Assembly: GCF_001428245.1 (NCBI RefSeq) | Contig: NZ_LMRV01000044.1 | Location: 225,537-277,150, forward strand | DNA from: Paenibacillus sp. Soil522 | GTDB taxonomy: Bacteria > Bacillota > Bacilli > Paenibacillales > Paenibacillaceae | DNA length: 51,614 nt | Direction: 5' to 3' | In this document: positions 42,265-50,164 of the stretch, piece by piece | How the letters are laid out: the number at the start of each line of letters is the position of its first letter | How positions within the stretch are numbered: the stretch's first letter is position 1 | The notes under the pieces: generated by a model | The model's input: only the letters and a program-made list of their open reading frames with translations | What the model was told of the DNA's origin: nothing | Databases searched by the model: none | Translations under genes and position numbers: made by a program

Positions 42265-43208
42265 ATGCTCAAGTCCAAAAGGCTGATGGAACTGATGATG
42301 ACCGTCAACCGGAAGCGGCGTTCAAGGTTCAGGAGCTTGCCGACGAATTCGGGGTCTCAAAGCGCACGATTCTAAGGGATCTGCAGGAGCTGAGCGAGCT
42401 CGGAGTTCCCCTTTATTCGGAAGTAGGTCCGCATGGGGGCTATCAGGTCGTAAGGGAAAGGGTACTGCCTCCCATCGCTTTCACGGAGGAAGAGGCCGTG
42501 GCGATGTTCTTCGCGGTGCACGCATTGCGCCATTACTCCTCGCTACCGTTCGAAGCGGAATCCGCCTCGGCGCTGAGCAAATTCTATCTCCATATGCCCG
42601 GGGACGTTAGAGATCGAATCGACGGCATGAAAAACCGGGTCGACTTCGTTACACCGACAAGAAGGGGCGATTCCCCTTGCTTGGCCATTCTTCTTGACGC
42701 GGCTGTACACCGGAAGGTGCTGATCGTCGAATACGAGTCGAAGGAGGAGGAGGCGAGTAGCCGCCAGATTCAGCCGGTCTGTATTTATGCGAACAATGGT
42801 TTCTGGTATTGTACGGCCTACTGCTTCCTGCGCCAGGGTTTCCGTGTGTTCCGGTGCGACCGGATTCGTGAGGCGGCGTATGACGCGTCCGGTACAGAGC
42901 CGCTTGAACTGGGCGACATTCGCCTCAGCCGGCGGGATGCTGCAGAACCGCGGGAGCCTGTTCGCCTTCGCGCGGGGTTGAGCCGATCCGGCGTCCAGCG
43001 TTGCGAAGCCGAGCTGTGGCTTGCTCCAATGCTGCATGTGCGCGAAGACGGAAGCGGTGCGATCGATAAGGACGTGTCCCGCGACGACATCCCTTTTTTC
43101 ACGGAGTTCTTCATTGGACTAGGGGATGAGGCCGTCTTGGAGGAGCCGGCTGAATTGAAAGAAGCGATCCGTAGAAGGCTCTCCGATATGCTGGTCCGAT
43201 ACCAATGA
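42265..43208 (+). pseudogene. WYL-domain transcriptional regulator, one-base frameshift
   Basis: ATG 42265, with GGGAGG 8 bases upstream, begins MLKSKRLMELMMTVNRKRR, the standard start of HTH_11/WYL regulators. After that, this frame turns to nonsense and stops, while the next frame continues FKVQELADEFGVSKRTILRD and LQELSELGVPLYSEVGPHGG. The WYL sensing domain and C-terminal domain then run to 43208. One base is missing near 42319-42321. The long frame opening at 42141 has no ribosome site and overlaps the divergent gene. The gene is either truly broken or affected by a sequencing error; the intact product would be about 314 residues and repress the MFS gene. Confidence 0.85.
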
Positions 43209-43238
43209 TCGGGCGCTATTATCTTGATTTTCGGTGAT

Positions 43239-43847
43239 ATGTCCCATCTATCCAGGATATCTAAGATCAGCTGGATTGGATCTGAAAAACCTTACCTAGA
43301 TTGCCCAAACATAGAGATGCATGACCACTTAGTTGTAGGACGCTATGGTGGAAACACAAACGCGGGAGCAAATAAGAATGAAGATGGATTCCTTGTTTGG
43401 TCAAGTGCTGAACAAAATTGGGAATTCACTGTCTTACTTGATGCTCATGCAACATGTGATAGCGCTAAATTAATAATTAACGTTTTAAAAGCACAACACG
43501 AGTCGCTATATAAAACTCTGTCAAGCCCAGTTCCTCAAATATTTCAAGATATTAAGAAGACGATTATAGATATATTTACATCAGATCAATTTTTGACAGC
43601 TTGTAAGAAATTAAATGGGGAATCATCCTGTTTAATTTGTTTGCGAAAAGAAAACTATCTTTGGTGGTTTTCTGTTGGAGACTGCATGTTATTTTTATCT
43701 CACGCTGAGTTGGCTCGGTGGGGCCAAACAATGCTAAATCAACGGAATTTCTATGAATGGATAGGGAGAGTAAACACTTTTGATCTTACCGTTCCTTGTT
43801 ATTCTTCTGGAAGAAGGGATACTTCGATACTATTATTTGGAAAATAA
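43239..43847 (+). pseudogene. PP2C-like phosphatase, probably missing C-terminal core
   Basis: About 202 residues from an AT-rich gene. It shows PP2C features: GGNTNAGANKNEDGFLVW (the R-G-x-x-N-E-D position), FTVLLDAHATCDSA (metal-binding Asp region) and WWFSVGDCMLFL (G-D motif). After VNTFDLTVPCYSSG the sequence jumps directly to RRDTSILLFGK, which resembles the final D-x-x-x-I-L strand of the fold. The part between, which holds the V-T-D-G metal site, is absent. The frame is open, so this may be an in-frame deletion, or a short family I do not know. TTG 43224 is in frame upstream, but ATG 43239 gives the expected start. Confidence 0.5.
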
Positions 43848-43862
43848 TTTTGGGGGTTATTG

Positions 43863-44297
43863 ATGTTGAATATTTACCGTACTTGTCTATTAATAGCTGT
43901 TTTGTTTATTTTCAGTGGTTGTACTGAAGCTGCGAATACCGCCGTTGAAATCAGTCCGACTTTCACAAGCGAGGGACTTGAAATGCAAGGAATCGAAGGG
44001 AAGATCGGGATTTTGGGATCCGAATTCATTGCGGGGAAGCCGAACAAGCACATGTGGCATTTTTGGGGAACAAAAGAAGAGTTGAGCGCAAATTTTAGAG
44101 TTGAAGCTGTCAACACGAATACTGGTGAAAAAATAAACCCTTTCACGCTGGATAATCCTACTCCTATCGGAGGTCCTAATAATGGCGCGGATGGTCATGT
44201 ACCATCTTCAATGGAACTGCCCGAGCCTGGGGTTTGGCAACTGGATGCTTATTTAGACGCCAACCTGTTCGGGAGCATTACTGTTGAGGTGAAATGA
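43863..44297 (+). CDS. DUF4871-like lipoprotein
   Basis: Protein of 144 residues with a lipoprotein signal (lipobox IFSGC, Cys20). The core EGKIGILGSEFIAGKPNKHM-WHFWG, NNGADGHVPSSMELPEPG and DANLFGSITVEV fits the DUF4871 family of Bacillus lipoproteins with an immunoglobulin-like fold (from memory). The function is unknown. GGGGG lies 6 bases before ATG 43863. The stop overlaps the acetyltransferase start as ATGA. Confidence 0.72.
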   Translation: MLNIYRTCLLIAVLFIFSGCTEAANTAVEISPTFTSEGLEMQGIEGKIGILGSEFIAGKPNKHMWHFWGTKEELSANFRVEAVNTNTGEKINPFTLDNPTPIGGPNNGADGHVPSSMELPEPGVWQLDAYLDANLFGSITVEVK

Positions 44298-44811
44298 GCG
44301 TTGCGCTAACGGAGAACAATGCTGAAGGTATTGCTATTGCTCATATTGACAGTTGGAGGAGCACATACAAAGGAATTATTTCCGACTCAGTTCTTTCAGA
44401 ACTGTCGGTGGAAAAACGGAAAAACAGTTGGTTATGGACATTTAATAATCCTAATGATGATGAGAAAATATATGTAGCTGAAGACATTAATGGCGGAATT
44501 ATTGGATTTGCAAATGGTGGTCGCAGTCGTAACGATGAGTTTAAACAGGACGGGGAATTATATGCGATATACTTGATGAAGGATCATCAGGGATTAGGAA
44601 TTGGTAAATTACTACTAAATGTAATTGTTAACTCCTTAAAAGTTAATAACTATTCCTCAATAATGCTCTGGGTTCTTAATGATAACCCATCAGTGGGATT
44701 CTACCAAGCATTAGGGGGGAGGGTTATTGGACAGAAGGAAATCATAATTGGTGAGACAGCTTAGTTGAAATTGCACTTGGATGGAACAGTTTATCAGAAA
44801 TTAAACTGTAG
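44294..44811 (+). pseudogene. GNAT N-acetyltransferase, C-terminal frameshift
   Basis: The main frame (stop at 44764) gives 156 residues with the GNAT acetyl-CoA site DHQGLGIGKLLLN and the SWRSTYKGIISD start common in this group. It ends early at IIIGETA. One base further the neighbouring frame reads DSLVEIALGWNSLSEIKL and stops at 44809-44811; E-[IV]-A-x-G-W is the usual last strand of these enzymes. One base appears to be missing near 44753-44755. A shortened protein may still fold. The substrate is unknown. Confidence 0.65.
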
Positions 44812-44895
44812 CGTTCATTCCTTCTTCTTTAAAAACCGCAATTCCCGCTTAAAAAACCTCATTCTTGTTGGTCTATGGTTATGATAACGTTATTC

Positions 44896-44910
44896 ATGAA
44901 AGCGATTTCT
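44896..44910 (+). promoter_or_regulatory. cre site (CcpA operator)
   Basis: ATGAAAGCGATTTCT fits the B. subtilis cre consensus WTGNAANCGNWNNCW at every position. It lies 24 bases before the lyase start and about 10 bases after a possible -10 TATGAT (44880-44885), so CcpA binding would repress the lyase when preferred sugars are present. Confidence 0.6.
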
Positions 44911-44933
44911 TAAAAATTGGAGGAGTTAATGTA

Positions 44934-46619
44934 ATGAGATCGGTACGACTCGTAACGAAAAAACGTCTGACTCTTGTTTTGATCCTGTGTATGCTGCTGT
45001 CTTCCGTGCCCTCGATTGGCTCGGCCCAATCAATGGACTCCGCTTCATTCTTGCATCCTGGTATGCTCTATACGGCAGAGGATCTGGCACTTATGAAGGA
45101 CAAAGTCGCCAAGCGCCAATCACCCTGGTACCCCGAATGGCAGTTGATGCAAACGAATAAACTCGCTCACCCTACTTATTCGAATACCTTTTATCCAACG
45201 GTATACCGTAATGACCCGGTTAATAGAAACAAGGGGAACGCCGACCTGCAGAACAGCTCCTCGGCAGCGCTTATGCTCGCAATCGAGTGGTCGGTAACCG
45301 GCGACCGTGCCTACGCCGATGCTGCTTTGCGCATTTTAAACGGCTGGTCCGGTTCCCTGACGTCTATTCAAGGGCGTGACGCCCAGCTTGCCGCAAGCTT
45401 ATATGGTTACAAGCTTCTGAACGCAGCGGAAATTATGCGTTACAGCGATGCGGGGTGGACGAACGCGGAGATCGACAGGTTTACATCCATGATGATGAAT
45501 GTATTTTATCCGCTTACCCAAACTTACGGTTATGTGAACGGCGGCTGGGCGAACGGAAACTGGGACGCAGCTGATGTTCTGTTTAATATGAGTCTGGGCA
45601 TTTGGAGCAATAACGAAGAGATTTACAACGAAGCGGTGGACTACTTCAAACACGGCTACGGAAACGGATCCGTTATCCACTACGTCCAGAACGAAGAGGG
45701 TCAGCTGCAGGAAAGCGGGCGGGATCAAGCCCATGCTCAGCTTGGACTCGGTCTGTTGACGATGGCGGCGGAAATCGGCTATACGCAGCGCAGCCGTAAC
45801 CCGTACGGCGCCGACATGGTATCGTATCCGAATGAAACTTATCCCCTCGTGAAGGCTGCCGAATATACGGCCAAATATAATCTAGGTAACGAGGTTCCGT
45901 ATACGCCGATACCTGGTGTCGGCTATACTCTGGAGGATATGGGAAAAGGGTACTCGTGGCTGTCCGGCCTAACGATATCGCCAAAAAATAGAAGTCAAAA
46001 CCGGCCGATGTTTGAACAGATCTGGCATTTATTCCGCAACGAGGTCGGTATTCCGGAGTCGAAGTTGAAGTTCACTAAGGAAGTGATCGATCGCATGCCT
46101 GTAGGTATCTTTTACTTAGACCACCCATCGTTTGGGGGTTTACTGGATGCTCAGTACCCTACGGCCGAGCCGGTAAAGATGACGGTTAATCTTCAGTCGC
46201 AAAGCAAGGTGCTGAAGGATCCTGCCACGGGTACGCTGGCTGCCGCAGACGATTCATTGACGCCGCTCGCCGTTACGGGCATGCAATCGGATGCCGCCAC
46301 CGGCTTCGAGGCGGTTTACCTGGATGCTAACCGCTTCGCATTCCGTTCGCTTGCAACGAGAAAGTATTTAACCGTTACAGATGATGGAACGCTGCTTGCA
46401 GCAGCAGATCGGGTTGGAACCTCCGAGATATTTGCATATACGGATACAGGCAACGGAAATGGTGTTCTACAAGCACTCGTGAACGGTCGTTACTTGACTT
46501 TAAACCCGGTTACTTATGTCATGAGTGCGAGTGCAGTCGAAGTTAAGGACGATTACGGGCGCTGGATTCTCCTATATCCCGGAAAGGTTAAACACCATTA
46601 TTCTACAACTGGGATGTAG
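44934..46619 (+). CDS. Secreted alginate-lyase-like polysaccharide lyase with beta-trefoil domain
   Basis: Protein of 561 residues. It has a signal peptide (about 10-31, ending GSAQS) and an alpha-toroid catalytic domain of the Pfam Alginate_lyase type (about 40-400), with the typical NWDAADVLFNMSLGIW, Q-E-S-G-R-D-Q-A-H and GYTLEDMGKGYSW segments (Asn, His, Tyr candidates). A C-terminal fascin/ricin-like beta-trefoil (about 415-550: FAFRSLATRKYLTV, VLQALVNGRYLTL) is likely a carbohydrate binder. It would cleave an acidic polysaccharide outside the cell. ATG 44934 follows GGAGGAG by 8 bases. The last nine or so codons (HHYSTTGM) read into sequence that belongs to a DUF3885 gene in another frame, so the natural end may be lost. 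Confidence 0.82.
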   Translation: MRSVRLVTKKRLTLVLILCMLLSSVPSIGSAQSMDSASFLHPGMLYTAEDLALMKDKVAKRQSPWYPEWQLMQTNKLAHPTYSNTFYPTVYRNDPVNRNKGNADLQNSSSAALMLAIEWSVTGDRAYADAALRILNGWSGSLTSIQGRDAQLAASLYGYKLLNAAEIMRYSDAGWTNAEIDRFTSMMMNVFYPLTQTYGYVNGGWANGNWDAADVLFNMSLGIWSNNEEIYNEAVDYFKHGYGNGSVIHYVQNEEGQLQESGRDQAHAQLGLGLLTMAAEIGYTQRSRNPYGADMVSYPNETYPLVKAAEYTAKYNLGNEVPYTPIPGVGYTLEDMGKGYSWLSGLTISPKNRSQNRPMFEQIWHLFRNEVGIPESKLKFTKEVIDRMPVGIFYLDHPSFGGLLDAQYPTAEPVKMTVNLQSQSKVLKDPATGTLAAADDSLTPLAVTGMQSDAATGFEAVYLDANRFAFRSLATRKYLTVTDDGTLLAAADRVGTSEIFAYTDTGNGNGVLQALVNGRYLTLNPVTYVMSASAVEVKDDYGRWILLYPGKVKHHYSTTGM

Positions 46620-47191
46620 GAATTCGATTTGAACTTGGGGATTCAAATGCGTATGATTTAGATACAAATCTCTATATGGAACGTGTATATAAACGAGCTA
46701 TTGAGTTATTCAAAGCTATCAATGAGATAAACGATGATATTATTATTGTTACAAATGCCTTTTTTGCTTATAACCTAAAAAACAAAGTTAGAAAGGTAAA
46801 TTTATATCGAAAATACCTTAAGAGTAAACACTTATTAAGAAATCTAAAGCTTAATGTTATTCCCGATGTCTTTGCTGATGAAGATGAAATACCAGATGAA
46901 TTAAACAATACTTTTAGATATATGATCAATTGTAAGGTTAATGAGCTAGATTATCTCAATTTAATTAAAGCTATTTGTAACCAAGATGTAGGGATCAAGC
47001 CTTCAATTCATCACGATGTTTTCTTTCTCAATATTAGAAGAGGAACAATTTATCATATTTATGATGATCGTGGATGCGATGTGATTTCCAATTCAATTTC
47101 AGGAATTAAAGATATTTTTCTTAAATACAACGATTGGATATTAAATTATGATAGGGAATCCATTAATAAAACATTTGATGAAGTCTTCTAA
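46592..47191 (+). pseudogene. DUF3885 protein, 5' end missing
   Basis: From 46592 one frame reads PLFYNWDVGIRFELG, the recognisable early part of DUF3885 proteins. It continues through ATG 46676 (MERVYKRAIELFKAI) to IYDDRGCDVISNS and NDWILNYDRESINKTFDEVF. Only the first ~20-30 residues and the start codon are lost, at a junction with the lyase gene near 46590. Translation from ATG 46676 would give 171 residues but has no ribosome site. The gene is strongly AT-rich, unlike the lyase. Function unknown. Confidence 0.68.
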
Positions 47192-47266
47192 ATTGCCAGT
47201 AACATCATCTAATTTTGTTTTTTGGGTTAAGTACATGCATCATTAATCTGACGGGTAACGACAGTG

Positions 47267-47296
47267 GAGGAGCTTGCTATGCGGCAGCTCCTCTTT
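47267..47296 (+). terminator. Possible weak terminator after the DUF3885 remnant
   Basis: Stem GAGGAGCT / AGCTCCTC (47267-47274, 47286-47293) followed by only three T. Confidence 0.45.
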
Positions 47297-47423
47297 CCAA
47301 TTGAAGAGCAGTAATCCTTAGTATTATATAACCCATGTATACCGTATTGTGGTAAAATTGAATACAATACACCTGGAATAGCTGCAAAAGGAAGTCTAAC
47401 GAACATAGAGCTAAAAAACCAGC

Positions 47424-47453
47424 AGCTACCGGCAAATCGGCAGCTTTTTTTTT
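47424..47453 (+). terminator. Probable terminator upstream of the AraC regulator
   Basis: Stem AGCTACCG / CGGCAGCT with one mismatch (47424-47431, 47438-47445), loop of six bases and a run of nine T. Confidence 0.65.
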
Positions 47454-47698
47454 CGAAATCCAACGTCCAAGCTAACGCTGAAGAAACCGCAGGCTTTGGT
47501 TTGCATATTGGCTAATTCCTAGAACTAACCGAGACCCGCATCGATTGCTTGGCAGTTGGTTTTAATGCGTGTACCTTTTCAATTAGATAAGAAAGCTCTA
47601 TCATGTAATAAAATCCAGACTTCTGTAATACATTTCATACTGGACAAGTTAGGTATACTATCCTATTGTTTTTTACGGGAATAGGAGGGGAGACGTCA

Positions 47699-49975
47699 AT
47701 GTGGAGCTGGATAAAGCCGAAGAAGACGTATTCCAGCATTTTTCTTTACTCTTGCATAGCAGTAAGCTTGCTCACCCTGGTGTTCACCATGTTCCTGAGC
47801 CGGCAGTTCGCTCAAAGCGCAATGGATGAAATCAATAAGTCTAACCAAGAGAAAATGAACCAGGTCGTGAAAACCTCGCAATTTACTTTACAGAAATTGC
47901 GTCAGTTTGCCTTGAGTATTTATTCGGATGAAAATATCGCACTGTGGACCAACATGAGTGAAAATGATTATTCCCCACTGGCGTTAAATAAAGCGGCCGA
48001 AAGCGTAAGGAAGTTTAGGAGCAGCGAGCCTTTCATAGACGGCATTTATTTATTCAACTTCAATCTCGGCCAAATCTATACTTCAGACTCAAGTATTTAT
48101 ACGATACAGGATTTCTATGACCAGGCCATGCTGAATTACATTAAGAGTCAGAAAACTCCGTATCTGCAGTTTGTCAACCATGAGGTGAAGGGCAAATCGC
48201 ATCTAGCGCTTGTCGTACCGGCAGCCGGGCCTAATCAGAACTATTATGGATTCGTGGCGATTCTGTTCAGCAAGCCGCTGCTGAATGAGCACATGCTGCA
48301 AATATCGGAGGAAGATCAGAACAAAATTTTTATTGAAGGGACAGATAAGGAGTTCATTCTGGGCAATACGGATGCCGCGTTGACGGAAGCTCTCATGGGG
48401 ACGGATAAGCCGGAGGCGGCGGAACAGGGCTGGAAATGGGAGTCCGACAATGAAACCTGGTCCATTCAGACGGCACAGCTTCCTATTGAAGGATGGAAGG
48501 TTTATCATTTGTCACCTATCTCTCTATGGCAAGCGAAAATAACCAAGATCCTGACGGAAATTATCGTTTCCTCGATCATTCTGCTGTTCGCTTTGTTGTT
48601 GTTCTTGTTCTGGCAATCCTACCGCAGCTTGAAGCCCATTAGCGACTTGGCCTTTCAACTACAAAGCAAGCTCGGCAAGAAGCATCTGATGGCGCAGACA
48701 GCGAATGCCAATAATGAGATTGAGTGGATTCATTCCGGCTTCCATTTGCTGGTCGAGCAGATCGAGCAATTGGACTTGTCGATCAAGAGCAGCAAAGCTT
48801 TGGTGAAGGAGGATTTCTTACGTCAATGGATTCTCAATTCGAAAGCTTCAGGGCCCGTCGAAGCGTTTATTAGAAGTGAAACGAAAATCCTCCAGACGGG
48901 CTCTTTCCGCATGGCGGTCGTACGGCTGGAATCATACGGGCGGTTCAAGGAATGTTACGATTTCGCTTCGCGAAAATTGCTCCGCTATGCACTGGGCAAT
49001 ATTATGATCGAAGTTCTTGAGAATCACGGGTTTGCCGCGGAAACGGCCGATTTCAGCTCGGATCACCTCGTGGCGCTTATTTCTTCGTCCGCTTCGGGTG
49101 AAGATACGGCGCTGGTCATCGCAGCGATGGAGGAGGTAAGAGCTCAGATCAGACGGTGGCTGAAGCTGGAATTGCATGCGGCTGTCAGCTCCTTACTTCA
49201 TATGGAAGACAATATGCACACCGTTTATACCCGGATGTACGAACTGACTTTGATCGGATTCATTTATAACGAGGATCGGGTATTCACCTCCGAAGATCTG
49301 GAGCGGAATCAGCTGGGCGAAGACAGCAAGCTCGATGAAGACTTGCTGAAGCAGGTGATTTATTCCGTTCACCTTAAGAACGATAAGGCTCTAAAGAGGT
49401 ACCTGGATAAACTTACCTTGCATATGCAGGCGCTAAGCTATGAGGAATGCAAACTGCAGCTGACTCATATTATTTATTCGATTATGAAAAGCTTCAAGAA
49501 CTATAAGACGTTCCAAGGAATGAAGAGCATCCATACTTTCTTGGAGCAATTTGCAACCATTGGAGAAGTAAACTCGTGGATGTACGGGGAGCTGCTGCAG
49601 ATCATGGACCAGCACCGCAAGAAGAATACCTCGAGCCGAAAGGACGAGGTCGCCGCCGAGATGATCGAATATGTGCGCAACCATCTTCACAATCCAATGC
49701 TTTCCGTGGACGACATTGCCGCTCATGTATCCATATCTGTAAACTATGCCCGGCAAATCTTTAAGGAGCATTTTGAGTGCTCATTATCCGACTATATTAC
49801 AAACCAACGGATCGAGTACGCGATCAAGCTGCTTACAACGACCGATTGGACGGTAGCCGATATAACGGAACAGTCCGGTTTTCAAACCAAGAGCACCTTC
49901 TATTCCCTGTTCAAACGGGCAACCGGAATGACGCCGAACCAATACCGTACTGAAAATATGCAAGCCAAAGAGTAG
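47699..49975 (+). CDS. Membrane-bound AraC-family regulator with extracellular sensor
   Basis: Protein of 758 residues. One-component regulator: membrane helix about 13-35 (SIFLYSCIAVSLLTLVFTMFL), extracellular Cache-like region of about 240 residues, second helix about 284-308 (IIVSSIILLFALLLFLFW), a HAMP-like linker, a long cytoplasmic region, and an AraC double helix-turn-helix (about 655-752) ending in LFKRATGMTPNQYR. It would sense an extracellular sugar and activate the downstream binding-protein gene cluster. ATG 47699 follows AGGAGGGG; the frame is open from 47666 but without a ribosome site. Confidence 0.87.
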   Translation: MWSWIKPKKTYSSIFLYSCIAVSLLTLVFTMFLSRQFAQSAMDEINKSNQEKMNQVVKTSQFTLQKLRQFALSIYSDENIALWTNMSENDYSPLALNKAAESVRKFRSSEPFIDGIYLFNFNLGQIYTSDSSIYTIQDFYDQAMLNYIKSQKTPYLQFVNHEVKGKSHLALVVPAAGPNQNYYGFVAILFSKPLLNEHMLQISEEDQNKIFIEGTDKEFILGNTDAALTEALMGTDKPEAAEQGWKWESDNETWSIQTAQLPIEGWKVYHLSPISLWQAKITKILTEIIVSSIILLFALLLFLFWQSYRSLKPISDLAFQLQSKLGKKHLMAQTANANNEIEWIHSGFHLLVEQIEQLDLSIKSSKALVKEDFLRQWILNSKASGPVEAFIRSETKILQTGSFRMAVVRLESYGRFKECYDFASRKLLRYALGNIMIEVLENHGFAAETADFSSDHLVALISSSASGEDTALVIAAMEEVRAQIRRWLKLELHAAVSSLLHMEDNMHTVYTRMYELTLIGFIYNEDRVFTSEDLERNQLGEDSKLDEDLLKQVIYSVHLKNDKALKRYLDKLTLHMQALSYEECKLQLTHIIYSIMKSFKNYKTFQGMKSIHTFLEQFATIGEVNSWMYGELLQIMDQHRKKNTSSRKDEVAAEMIEYVRNHLHNPMLSVDDIAAHVSISVNYARQIFKEHFECSLSDYITNQRIEYAIKLLTTTDWTVADITEQSGFQTKSTFYSLFKRATGMTPNQYRTENMQAKE

Positions 49976-50076
49976 AAATCCGTACTTCAGCCAGTTGGAA
50001 AATGAATACTTGCCATTTATCAGCTTTCGTACCAATTGTTAGATACCGGACTGTACGGAAGCTGAACAACCCGTGT

Positions 50077-50160
50077 ATGATCAGACAGAAGCGGGATGAG
50101 CGGGTCATGACGGAAATCGTCGCGGCCGCCGCCCGGATGATCATCAAGCAGGAGGGGTAA
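50077..50160 (+). CDS. Possible 27-codon upstream ORF before the binding-protein gene
   Basis: ATG 50077 to TAA 50160 encodes MIRQKRDERVMTEIVAAAAR and seven more residues. It ends four bases before the next start and contains that gene's ribosome site (GGAGGGG). It has no clear ribosome site of its own and may be a remnant of a longer gene, since the frame is open upstream to about 50020. Low certainty. Confidence 0.25.
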   Translation: MIRQKRDERVMTEIVAAAARMIIKQEG

Positions 50161-50164
50161 AGCC

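Larger units (their letters stand above)
47192..47698. other. Gene-free AT-rich stretch before the AraC regulator
   Basis: About 500 bases with no credible gene. It holds two hairpins (described separately) and a possible -10 TATACT (47654-47659) with a poor -35. The stretch 47310-47420 looks like degraded coding sequence, but I could not identify it. Confidence 0.4.

Noticed and set aside
44865..44933. Longer start for the alginate-lyase-like gene
   Set aside because: It would put about 23 residues before the signal peptide and run through the cre site; GGAGGAG is spaced for ATG 44934.
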